From contig NC_088345.1 of NCBI RefSeq assembly GCF_036884655.1, positions 32,788,501 through 32,852,500 on the forward strand: 64,000 nt of DNA, written 5' to 3'. The DNA comes from Musa acuminata AAA Group. Taxonomy: Eukaryota; Streptophyta; Magnoliopsida; Zingiberales; Musaceae. The position numbers and the translations under genes are program-made. This document shows, piece by piece, positions 53,969 through 64,000 of this stretch (positions are counted from its first letter, which is position 1; every line of letters begins with the position of its first letter). The notes below the pieces were generated by a model that was not told the DNA's origin, searched no databases, and saw nothing but the letters and a program-made list of their open reading frames with translations.

Positions 53969-55552
53969 TTATAGGAACGGATGATCTTTAGGAACCCATT
54001 TTCTTTTGGGTGCCTCATAAACAGATCTATATTTTCTATCATGTTGCATAGAGTTTATCATGGTTCCTTTAGGAACCCAAATTAATTTGTTTGGACTTAT
54101 TTTCTTGAATGGACAACAATGTGTCTTGTGTCCAGATTTGCAACAAAAGTTGCACTTGGTTTGGTGTTGAACGTGTACGATGGGGCCTTTTACAAAGGTA
54201 GTTGGATTTTGGTGAGGACTCCTCACAAATCCAATCCCACTTCTTTTGGGAGCATGACCCTTGTTTGTAAGGATCATGTTTAATGACTTGCTACCAACCT
54301 CGAATTTCTTCAAGGTGTCCTTAAGCAGCAAGTTTTCTTTTCGTATAGTTTCTAAATCATGACATTTGATGCATGAGTTTAAACTATCATGATGTTCGAC
54401 TTTTAACTTATCAAACTCACAAGTAAGATTATCATGTAGCCTTTTTAGCAACTTGTATTTCTTATTTATAACTTTGCATTCATCAAATAAATCATGGAAG
54501 GCATTTAATAATTCATCGAAAGATAAATCAGCATCTAATAAATCCGTTACCTCCCCTTCGATGGCCATAAAGGCGTAATGAGCAACTTGCTCGGTGTTGG
54601 ATTCTTCTTCCTCGGATGCGCTCGAATCATCCCATGTTGCTTGGAGCGCCTTCTTCTTTGTTGTTCTTTTCTTGACTTGGGGACAATCATTTTTGTAATG
54701 TCCCGGCTTTTTACATTCATAGCAGATCACCTGGTCTTTCTTAGGTTCAAGTTTATTTTTCACATCGTTTTTAAACTTGTTTCTTTTGAAGAATTTTTTA
54801 AACTTTCTTGTCAAAAGTGCCAAGTCATCGTCGCAATCCTCATCACTTGAGTTTTCTCTCAAGTGGCATTCAGAAGTCTTAAGTGCCATATCCTTCCTGT
54901 TCTTTGGAAGGATGTCTTCCTGCTCTTCATGAGCTTTGCAGGTCATTTCGTAGGTCATTAATGACCCGATTAGTTCTTCAAGAGGGAAATTTTGTAGATC
55001 TTTTGCCTCTTGAATGGCGGTGACTTTAGGATCCCAACTCTTAGGAAGGGATCTTAGTATCTTATTAACAAGCTCAAAATCCGAAAAGCTCTTTCCGAGA
55101 CCTTTTAAACCGTTGACGACATCCGTGAAACGGGTAAACATGTCGCCAATGGTTTCACTCGGTTTCATTCGAAAAAGTTCAAAAGAATGCAGCAACAGAT
55201 TGATTTTTGACTCTTTCACTCTACTTGTGCCCTCGTGGGTCACTTCAAGTGTGTGCCAAATATCAAAAGCAGTTTCGCAAGTTGAAACACGATTAAATTC
55301 GTTTTTATCTAGTGCGCAAAATAAGGCATTCATAGCCTTTGCATTAAGAGCGAAAGCCTTCTTTTCCAAATCGTTCCAATCGATCATTGGAAGAGAAGAT
55401 TTTGAAAATCCATTTTCAACAAGGTTCCATAGTTCAAAATCCATAGAAATAAGAAAGATCCTCATTCGGGTCTTCCAGTAAGTGTAGTCCGTTCCACTGA
55501 ACATGGGTGGACGTGTAATCGAATGCCCCTCTTGGTTTCCGGCGTATGCCAT
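53969..55552 (-). CDS. Gag of element E
   Basis: 527 residues with the same domains as N Gag and a few substitutions (CYECKKPGHYKNDCP in the first knuckle, IEGEVTD for IEEEVTD). Ends in TAA. Intact. Confidence 0.92.
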   Translation of the reverse strand: MAYAGNQEGHSITRPPMFSGTDYTYWKTRMRIFLISMDFELWNLVENGFSKSSLPMIDWNDLEKKAFALNAKAMNALFCALDKNEFNRVSTCETAFDIWHTLEVTHEGTSRVKESKINLLLHSFELFRMKPSETIGDMFTRFTDVVNGLKGLGKSFSDFELVNKILRSLPKSWDPKVTAIQEAKDLQNFPLEELIGSLMTYEMTCKAHEEQEDILPKNRKDMALKTSECHLRENSSDEDCDDDLALLTRKFKKFFKRNKFKNDVKNKLEPKKDQVICYECKKPGHYKNDCPQVKKRTTKKKALQATWDDSSASEEEESNTEQVAHYAFMAIEGEVTDLLDADLSFDELLNAFHDLFDECKVINKKYKLLKRLHDNLTCEFDKLKVEHHDSLNSCIKCHDLETIRKENLLLKDTLKKFEVGSKSLNMILTNKGHAPKRSGIGFVRSPHQNPTTFVKGPIVHVQHQTKCNFCCKSGHKTHCCPFKKISPNKLIWVPKGTMINSMQHDRKYRSVYEAPKRKWVPKDHPFL

Positions 55553-55604
55553 CTCTCTCTTGGGTTTTAATCCTTTAGAGAGTTAACCGAGCTCTGATAC
55601 CAAT

Positions 55605-57954
55605 TGTTAGGATCAAGAGCACTAAGAGGGGGGGGGTGAATTAGTGCAGCGGAAATTTTATAATAATTTAAAAACAAAAAGCTGCGTTCGTTCAAAAACG
55701 ATTATGATGCAAAAGCAAATTCTCAGTTTGTATCTAAGTGCAGTTTGCGTCTTAAGCGCAGATTGCGTCTAAGCGCAGTTTTGCGTCTAAGCGCAGATTG
55801 CGTCTAAGCGCAGTTTTGCGTCTAAGCGCAGTTTTGCGTCTAAATGCAGATTTACGTCTAAACGCAGATTTGCGTCTAAACGCAGTTTTACGTCTAAACG
55901 TAGTTTTACGTCTAAACGCAGATTTACGTCTAAACGCAGTTTTACGTTTAAACGCAGTTTTACGTCTGAACGTAGTTTTACGTCTAAACGCAGATTTACG
56001 TCTAAACGCAGTTTTACGTTTAAACGCAGTTTTACGTCTAAACGCAGATTTGCGTCTAAACTTTGAAACTCGTTTGTATATTCGCAGAAGGCAGTATGCA
56101 GTTGAAATCAAGACGTAAACGTAAACTGAAATCTGATGATTGAGCGAAGAAAGCCGATTTACGTCCGAATGCAGTTTTACGTCTAAATGTTAAAATTCGT
56201 TCGTAAAATCGTAGAGGACAGATTGCAGTTATTAATAGGATTAAAATGTAAGCGTAAACTGCAAGGAAGCTCGTTCGTAAAAGCGCGGAAAACAGTTCTG
56301 CAGAATCAAACGTAAACGTAAACTGTAATGTACGAAAATACAAGTTTACGTCTGAATGCAGATTTGGAAGAACAGCACTTAGAACTTGTTCGTGAAAGCG
56401 CAGAGAGCAGTAGTGATGAGGGAGGTTTGCAGTAATGATAGAGTGCTCGAAATTAAACGCAAACCAGAGATTTAGAGTGGTTCGGTCAGCCTTGACCTAC
56501 TCCACTTTTGGCTTCCTCCACCGATGAGGTTGCCGACGTCAACTAGCTGCCTTCCTTCAATGGGCGAAGGCCAAACTTCCCTCTTACAGTTTCTCTCCTT
56601 TTGACAGGCTTAGGAGACAACCTTTACAGACCTTTCTCTCCTCACTTTACAGTTGAAAACTTGAAGAACAGAAGGAGGAGACTCAAGGATTTACAACACT
56701 TTTGAGCTCTTTAGAATCACAGAAAAGATCACAATTTCGGTATGTGTCTGTATCTTTTCAGTGCTGAATGGGTGGGGTATTTATAGGCCCCAACCCAATT
56801 CAAAATTCGAGCTCAAAACGATCAAATCGATCTAATCCCAGAATTTCTGGGATCAGGCGGTTGCACCTCTCAACTGGAGAGGTGGCACCGCCTGGCAGAG
56901 CTCGAAGACTGAGCTCTGCCGATTGCTTCTTCTCTGCCAGAGCTCGAAGACTGAGCTCAATGGTTGCATCACCTGGCAGAGCTCGAAGACTGAGCTTGGT
57001 GGTTGCATCACCTGGCAGAGCTCGAAATCTGAGCTTGGTGGTTGCATCACTTGGCAGAGCTCCAAACTGAGCTCAAGCTGATGCACCATTCTGCCATAGC
57101 TCGAAGACTGAGCTTGGTGAATTCATCACCTTGCAAAGCTCGAGACTGAGCTCAGGCTGATGCACCACTCTGCCAAAGCTCGAAGACTGAGCTTGGTGGT
57201 TGCATCGCCTGGCAGAGCTCGGAACTTGAGCTCTGGCGGTGCAACCTCTTGGCTGGAGCGGTTGCACCTCCCAGCCGTGCACCCCTGGCGGTTGCACCTC
57301 CTGGCTGGGGCGGTTGCACCTCCCAGCCGTGCACCCCTGGCGGTTGCACCTCCTGGCTGGGGCGGTTGCACCTCCCAGCCCCACAGCCCAGGCGGTTGCA
57401 CCTCCTGGCTGGGGCGGTTGCACCTCCTGGTGCAATCAGGGTCCGAATGGTTCACTCCATTCGACCCACTTTGAATCTTTTCAGGGGCCCAATTGCCCCA
57501 AGATTAAGCTAATGGGATCACTTCCCATTTTCATGCTTAATCATCGTGCTAACTACGATTATCTCTAAGACAACTCCTGCAGCTTGCTCCGATGCGTCAA
57601 TCGCTTCTTCCGGCGAGTTTCCGGCCAACTTCCGTCGATCAACCGATAACCCTCGGTGATCCTCCTGCGGACATCCGGCATACTCCTGGACTTTGCGACG
57701 ATCCACTTGGCGAGTTCCGACGAGCTTCGCTTGGCAAGCTTCTGGACTTCTCGGATCTGTTCTCTCTGAACCTCCGACGACCGTCCAAGCTTCCGTCGAA
57801 CTCTCGAACTCCCAACGTGATCATGATCTTGACTCCGGGGCAACTCCTGCTGCTTGTCTTAATCTCATCGTAGTTAATCCTGCACACTTATCTCAACACA
57901 TAGATTAGATAACAAATGACAATTGACTTCATCATCAAAATCCGAGATTCAACA
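55605..57954 (-). repeat. Element E 5' LTR
   Basis: 2350 bp; same as 48523-50872 with one difference noticed. 18-bp array 55723-56063, TATA 56778-56785, GC-rich block 56855-57434. The primer site GCTCTGATACCA is at 55591-55602 on the plus strand. Confidence 0.94.
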
Positions 57955-58216
57955 CTTATCAGTTGCAAGTGGATCTTCAAGAATAAGATCGGAATAGATG
58001 AAAAGGTAGAGACCTATAAAGTAAGGCTAGTGTGTAAGGGGTATCATCAAAGGTAAGATATTGACTATGATGAAACCTTCTAACCTGTAGCCATGCAAAA
58101 ATCCATCCGAATTCTATTGGCTATTGTAGGATACTATGATTATAAGATTTGGCAAATGGACATGAAAACTGTGTTCCTTAATGGCAACCTCGATGAGGAG
58201 GTGTATATAATACAAT
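57955..58216 (+). pseudogene. Element D: copia reverse transcriptase, right part
   Basis: Continues D after E (first five bases are the CTTAT duplication). It reads CKWIFKNKIGIDEKVETYKVRLVCKG across stops, then QMDMKTVFLNGNLDEEVYII, the RT 'QMDVKTAFLNG' region of copia elements. It is interrupted at 58217 by element F. Confidence 0.82.
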
Positions 58217-58303
58217 TGTTGAATCTCGGATTTTGATAATGAAACCAATTGATAAGTGTTTATGATTTGATCTGAGTTTTGAGTGACGCAGGATGCTTCG
58301 ATC
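58217..58303 (+). repeat. LTR start relic before element F
   Basis: TGTTGAATCTCGG to 'GATGCTTCGATCA', about the first 87 bases of an LTR, joined to GGGAGAGAC, which looks like a polypurine tract, directly before the next LTR start. Confidence 0.7.
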
Positions 58304-58313
58304 AGGGAGAGAC

Positions 58314-59901
58314 TATTGAATCTCGTATTTTGATGATGAAACTAATTGATAATTGTGTTGATGTTTTAATCTGCATTTTGAGTGACGCAAGATGCTTCGA
58401 TAAGGATGAGACAATTTAAGCAAGAAAAATCAAGTTGTGTTGGAGGAACATGTCAGAAGATTGGACGTCGGGCCAATGGATCGGTCGATGTATCGACAGA
58501 AGGCTTCAGGTCATGGATTTGGGCATCGGGCCAAGAAGAGCGGGTATTGCACTAAGGATATCGGAGTTGTAGAGTCAACTGACTGATTAGGCAATAGGCC
58601 ACAAGAGCGGACGATGCGCCGAAGAATCGGACGAAGCGTCGAGGGGCCAATGACATGCCGGACAACTTGATTAATGCTTAGTATTAATTGTCTAGATCAA
58701 AGTTTGTTTTACATGTGCAGGATTAACTATGATGGTAGTAAGACATGCAGCAGGTGTTGTACCGGAGTCAAGACCAAGATCACGTTGGGAGTTCGAGAGT
58801 TCGACGGAAGTTCGGATGGTCGTCGGAGGTTCTGCGGGAATAAATCTGAAAAGTCCAATAGCTTACCAAAGAAGCTCATCGGAACTCGCCAAGAGGATCG
58901 TCGCAAGTCCAAGAGTTTGCCAGAAGTCTGCCGGAGCATCGTCGAGGGTTCGTCGAATGTTCACCGGAAGCTCGCCGGAAGCTCACCGAAAGAAGCGATT
59001 GACGCACCGGAGCAAGTTGCAGTATTAATGTCTTAAATATCGTTGTTAGCATATAGATTAAGTTAAGAATGGTAGGTGATCCCATTAACTTAATCTGGGG
59101 GCAATTGGGCCCTTGACAAATCCAAATTGGGCCGAATGGATCAGCCTATTCGGACCTAGAATTCTTGGCTGGCGGTAGCACCACGTAGGAGCTTAGTCTC
59201 CCAAGAATGCTGGGCGGTGGTACTGCCCCTGTCAGGTGGTGGTACCGCCTGAGCTCGGTCTCCGAGCAATGCTAAGCGATAGTACCACCCAGTTATGGTG
59301 GTAGTACCGCCAGGACCTTGGAAATCTGGGTGATGACACTTTTGAGCTCCAAATTCAAACCAGTTGAGGCCTATATAAACCCCACCCTTTCCTGCATAAA
59401 AGGGAACCGAAAGCTTACATTTATTCTGAGAATTTGAGAGCTTAAAAGTGTTATAAAAGGCTAGAAGTTCTTCTCCCTCTTTCCTTCTAAGTTTTGATCA
59501 TTCAAGAGAGGAGTAGAAATCTGTAAGGGTTGTCTCCTAAGCCCGTCAAGAGGAGCAAAGTTGTAAAAGGGTGGTTGGCCTTCGCCTATTGAAGGAAGGC
59601 CTCTAGTGGACGTCGGTGACCTCATTGGAGGAGGAAGCCAAAAGTGGATATAGGTTAAGATTGACCGAACTACTCTAAATCTCGGTTTGCATTTACATTC
59701 TGCTCTCTATCTTAACTGCAAATTACCTCCATTACTTTTCTTCAACTATACTTCGCTTAATCTTTAGTTGAAGAACTTTTCGAAATGGTTTTTTTTCGAA
59801 AGTGCTTTTATCGTATGAACATCATTTAAATCGTCGAAAGTTTTCCGCTATACTACTTCACCCCCCCCCCCCCCCCCCTCTTAGTGCTCTTGATCCTAAC
59901 A
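58314..59901 (+). repeat. Element F LTR (left in window)
   Basis: 1588 bp; starts TATTGAATCTCG (TG changed to TA) and ends GATCCTAACA. TATATAAA at 59372-59379, GC-rich words at 59170-59312, an 18-base C run at 59861-59878. Confidence 0.85.
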
Positions 59902-59903
59902 AT

Positions 59904-59916
59904 TGGTATCAGAGCC
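59904..59916 (+). other. Primer binding site, tRNA-iMet (element F)
   Basis: TGGTATCAGAGCC two bases after the LTR. Confidence 0.9.
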
Positions 59917-59951
59917 AGGTTATTTTTTATTTGGATTAACACCCAAGAGAA

Positions 59952-60874
59952 ATGGTTCTTTTCGGCAATCAAGAGGGTCACTCTCTCATTCGTTCTCCCT
60001 TCTTCAATGGGATGGACTATACTTATTGGAAAACTCGAATAAGAGTTTTCTTGCATTCATTGAATCTTGATTTATGACACATAGTTGAAAACGGATTTGA
60101 ATTGTCTTCTCTTCCAATAAACCATTGGAATGATTTAGAGAAGAAGATGTTTTCTCTAAATGCAAAGGCTATGAATGGCTTGTTTTGTGCCTTAGATAGA
60201 AATGAGTTTAATCATGTTTCTACTTGCGAAACGACTTTCGATATTTGGCGCACTATTGAAATAACACATGAAGGGATTAGCAATGTTAAAATTTCAAAAA
60301 TTAATTATTTAATACATGATTTCGAGTTTTTCGAATGAAGCCAAGCGAAACCATTGTTGACATGTACACCCGTTTTACGGATGTCGTCATTGGTTTAAGA
60401 GCTCTTGGCAAATGTTTTTCGGATTTTGAACTCGTAAACAAGATTTTACGTTCTCTTAATAAAACTTGGGACTCTAAAGTAATGACCATACAAGAGGCTA
60501 AAAACCTAAACAACCTTCCACTTGAAGAATTAATTGGGTCTTTAATGACCTATGAAATGAACAATGTGACAAAAAGAGAACTCGAGAACAACCTTCCAAA
60601 GAATAGGAAGGATATGGGATATAGAACATTTAAAGACCACTCGAGCAAAAGCTCAAGTGATGGTGAACTTAAACTATAAATGAAACAAAAATTAAAAAGC
60701 AAAAAGAATAGAACTACTTGCTTTGAACATAAGAAGAAGAACAAAAATTGGGATGAATCAAGTTCCTTCGAAGACGAGGAGAAAATCAAGAAAGGCGAGG
60801 TGGCAAACTACGCCTTAACCGTTTTCAATGATGAGGTAATCAAAATCCCCCTAATTTACTTCGGAATTACATAA
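59952..60874 (+). pseudogene. Element F gag, broken
   Basis: It starts MVLFGNQEGHSLIRSPFFNGMDYTYW. There is a TGA at 60075-60077 (Trp in relatives). A frame change near 60330 follows the loss of one T in the FF(R)MKPSE stretch, and a TAA stands at 60677-60679. Gag regions IWRTIEITHEG, VDMYTRFTDVV and GSLMTYEMN are clear. The zinc knuckle is missing, as in element B. Confidence 0.86.
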
Positions 60875-63192
60875 TATTTTTCATGATGCATTTTTTTAAT
60901 TAATTTTCTTAAAAATTAAATTTTTAAAAAAAATTAAAAATGTAAAAAATTATGATCATGCTAGTAATTTCGAAAATGATAATAAAAAATATATATTTTA
61001 TGATAAATAAATAAAATAATTTTGATTGAAAATATGAAATCATACTATATGTGGTTAAGAAGTAATAATGTGTATTATGTTGATTTCCATTGTTATTTCT
61101 TGATTTTGATTAAATAAAATCATGTTTGATTTGAAGAAATGTAAAATGATGTAATATTAAATATTTTGATTCCATGATTGATAATTTTATGCATGAGATT
61201 TTAAGTTATACATGATGATTTTTATGATTTATTAATCTCGATGGTTTTATGACGAAATTCATTTTTCGATCCTAAATGTTGATGCATGTTTTTATTTAAC
61301 ATAAATAAAAAAGCATGCTAACATAAAATCAATCACTTAAAATAAAATACTTAAAAAGAAAAAAATATATTATTAATGAAATCATGAATATACTTATGTT
61401 ATGAATTTTGTGAACTATAAAAATAATTTTGATGATTTGAATTTGAGATGAGTTTTATCAAAATCATGATCTTGATTTCTTGAAATAACATGAGATTTCC
61501 TTTGATGATCATTTCGATTATTTAAAAGGAGATTTGTCGAAATGACTCATAGAATTTTGGATTCATGACTTGATCATTCATTTATTTATGAGATGGTTGA
61601 AATCTTTGTACCTTTGAATTCTTCCCTTCTCCTTTCGATTTTTGAATTTATGCATGTTATATGTTGAAGATTTGAAACCATATTTTGATATCATGCATAC
61701 CAAGAAATGTTGATTTGACAAATTGAATGAATTGAAAATGAATGATGATTTTTCTCTTGAATATAACTTGTGATATGTTTTTTTTTACGAATCATCATCT
61801 TGATTTCTCGATATTCAATACATGAAATTTTATTATGAATCAAGATTTTTTCTTTAATCGATCTTCTAAGATTTTCTTTTGATTATTTATAGGAGGTTTT
61901 TCAAAAAGAAATCATGCCTTTTGGTATTCACATGTTCAAATCTTTTATGATATGATTTTTATGCAATTCCTTGTATTCATGAAATGTTTATCTCATTACC
62001 TAATTATTTTCTTCTTGATATTCCTTATTTGATGATATGAATGCATGAAAAATTCATGAATTTATTTTGATGTATACAATGATAAAATGGGGAGAAGTTT
62101 TGATCGTGCATGGTAGGATATAATTTGACATTTATATACCATCATGATTTGAAATACTGTAATTTGTTGTCAAAATGATATATCATAAATGCTTGAATAT
62201 CATGTATAATATGCCCATAGTGATGATTGATTTGTATCATGCATGAAAAATGAAATGTATGGTTTTGAAAATGTGCATGTTTTAATTTAAAAATATAATG
62301 ATGCATAAATAAGATTGATACGTACCTTTGTCATAATTAATGTAAATGGTCTACCCTTCTTTTTACTAATGACAAAGGGGGAGAAAGAGTTACTAATGTG
62401 CTATCTTGAATTGATGTAAAGGGTCATCTCAAAGAGAAATTAACTAGCTTGCAGAAAATGGAAAAACTTGCTTACTTTCTTGCACATCTAAAGAGAAGAT
62501 GCAAATGTAACACTTACCAAATTGTTTGCTTGCCTCATGTAAAATATTGTCTCTTGCTAGTTTGACATTTTGCTAGCTTGCACTTTACAAAGAAAGTAAA
62601 AATGACACTTCTCCAAAGAGAAGAAAGAGCTTGCTATCTTAAACATCACAAGCTTGCCTATCTTAAGAAACAAAAATACCAAAAGTGCTATCTTGCCTAT
62701 CTCAAAATGCAAAACATGCTAACTTGCACTTGGCAACGAAAGCAAAATTGCTAGCTCAAATATTGCATAGGAAGCAAAAATTTGCTAACTTGCAACTTGT
62801 ATATTTCAAGAAGCAAGAGTTGCTTTCTTAATCATCTCTAATTTGCTAGCTAGTATGAAGTAGAACATGTTATCTTGCTACCTTGCATATCTACAACTTG
62901 ATAGCTTGAATGTTTTAAGCATGATGTAACACTTGTCAAATTTTCTAGCTTACAAATTGCATGATGATAAAACTTTATGTTTTTCATGCAACAATTTGAA
63001 TTTATGTTTAAACACATGAGAATTGTATTTCTCCTTTTTGTTGATTACAAAGGGGGAGAAGTATGTTGATTGTATGTCATGATTTGATCATGACATATTG
63101 CTTGGATTTTTGAATACAAGAATTTCTATCAATAAGGCATATTGATAGGGGGAGTTTGGTTAAACTCCGGGAGTTAAGTTTAACTCCGTCAT
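60875..63192 (+). repeat. Element F internal non-coding region
   Basis: No gene. It parallels element B: AT-rich ATGATG-rich sequence, a polypurine-like GACAAAGGGGGAGAAAG near 62371, a loose 'TTGCTAGCTTGCA' repeat field (62400-62960) and the motif at 63035-63060. Confidence 0.65.
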
Positions 63193-63259
63193 CAATTGGT
63201 TGTCATCATCAAAAAGCGGAAGATTGTTGAATCTCGTATTTTGATGATGAAACCAATTG
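63193..63259 (+). other. Hairpin bracketing the polypurine tract and 3' LTR start (element F)
   Basis: Left arm CAATTGGTT, G, TCATCATCAAAA (63193-63214) and right arm TTTTGATGATGA, AACCAATTG (63239-63259) pair perfectly apart from one bulged G. The polypurine tract in the loop is changed to AGCGGAAGAT. Confidence 0.8.
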
Positions 63260-64000
63260 ATAATTGTGTTGATGTTTTAATTTGCGTTTTGAGTGACGCA
63301 GGATGCTTCGATCTGGATGAGACAATTAAAGCAGGAAAAATCAAGTTATGCCGGAGGAACATGTTAGAAGATTAGACGTCGGGCTAATGGATCGGTCGAC
63401 GTATCAACATAAGGCTTCGGGCCGTGGATTTGGGCATCAGGCCAAGAAGAGCAGGTATTGCACCAAGGATATCGGAGTTGTGGAGTCAATTGACCGATTG
63501 GGCAATAGGTCGCAGGAGAAGACGATGCGCCGAAGAATCGGAAGAAGCATCGAGGGGCCAATGACATGCCGGACAACTTGATTAATGCTTAGTATTAATT
63601 ATCTAGATCAAAGTTTGTTTTACATGTGCAAGATTAACTACGATGGCAGAAGACATGCAACAGGTGTTACACCGGAGTCAAGACCAAGATCATGTTGGGA
63701 GTTCGAGAGTTCGACGGAAGTTCGGACGATCGTCGGAGGTTCTACGGGAACAAATCTAAGAAGTCTAGGAGATTGCCAGAGAAGCTCATCGGAACTTGCC
63801 AAGAGGATCGTCGTAAGTCTAGGAGTTTGCCGGAAGTCCACCGGAGCATCGTTGAGGGTTCGTCGGATGTTCGCCGAAAATTCGTTGGAAGCTCGTCGGA
63901 AGAAGCGATTGACGCACCGGAGAAAGTTACAATATTAATATCTTAAATATCATAGTTAGCATGTAGATTAAGTTAGGAATGATAGATAATCCCATTAACT
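63225..64000 (+). repeat. Element F 3' LTR, cut by window end
   Basis: Starts TGTTGAATCTCG and follows the LTR at 58314 to the end of the window. Confidence 0.88.

Larger units (their letters stand above)
48523..57954 (-). mobile_element. Element E: complete non-autonomous Sirevirus-type element (gag plus aORF)
   Basis: 9432 bp on the minus strand with two 2350-bp LTRs, primer site, gag, aORF, polypurine tract and CTTAT duplications. I found one LTR difference by eye (T at 48785 versus G at 55867), so the insertion is very young. Same architecture as one unit of array N. Confidence 0.94.
58217..64000 (+). mobile_element. Element F: Sirevirus-like element with gag remnant, right end outside window
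   Basis: An LTR start fragment (58217-58303), a near-full LTR (58314-59901), primer site, broken gag, non-coding interior and a further LTR from 63225. Related to B more than to N by LTR sequence and by lack of the 18-bp array. No pol. Confidence 0.85.

Noticed and set aside
54578..55481. Long antisense frames across gag of N, C and E (90 and 155 codons)
   Set aside because: They mirror gag codons in every copy and carry no independent signal.
1..64000. tRNA, rRNA or other structured RNA genes
   Set aside because: Only tRNA-complementary primer sites were found; no cloverleaf-capable sequence with A and B boxes was recognised by eye.

Overview
This window is plant nuclear DNA, dominated by LTR retrotransposons. 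It holds one recognisable host gene, a SEC23 (COPII coat) homologue on the minus strand whose first four coding exons lie between 7889 and 10793. Plant origin follows from the retrotransposon families (a chromodomain Ty3/gypsy element and Sirevirus-type Ty1/copia elements), the tRNA-iMet primer sites and the intron structure. A monocot seems plausible, but the sequence alone does not prove it. Nothing bacterial or viral in the ordinary sense is present.

Layout. 1-6118: a chromovirus Ty3/gypsy element, cut at the left edge inside its 5' LTR, with gag-pol intact through RNase H and broken in integrase and chromodomain. 6119-7888: no gene, two families of degenerate short repeats. 7889-11950: SEC23 exons 1-4 and a leader/promoter region with an internal tandem duplication. 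12280-13700: decayed LINE reverse transcriptase. 13940-41631: an old Sirevirus-like element (A), split by two younger insertions. In its 5' LTR sits a tandem array (N, 14604-31069) of LTR-gag-aORF-LTR-gag-aORF-LTR. In its internal region sits element B (33043-40252). 41632-47378: element C, minus strand, 5' LTR plus gag plus the first part of pol. 47540-48522 and 57955-58216: a decayed, different copia element (D, plus strand), split by element E (48523-57954, minus strand; same non-autonomous type as N). 58217-64000: element F, related to B, running off the right edge.

How the parts fit. N and E share almost the same gag and LTR as C. N and E lack protease, integrase and reverse transcriptase; instead they carry a 371-codon ORF (aORF) resembling the 'putative plant transposon protein' family. 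C keeps pol sequence, so C-type elements are the natural candidate helpers. Target-site duplications support three insertions: ATTTT around the whole N array, TCTTT around B, CTTAT around E. The N array has one duplication for three LTRs and four LTR1-specific bases, as expected from unequal crossing-over between LTRs.

The most unusual signal is a hairpin that places the polypurine tract and the first bases of the 3' LTR in its loop. Its two arms lie in different parts of the element (internal end and LTR start), and they change together between the N/E, B and F lineages.
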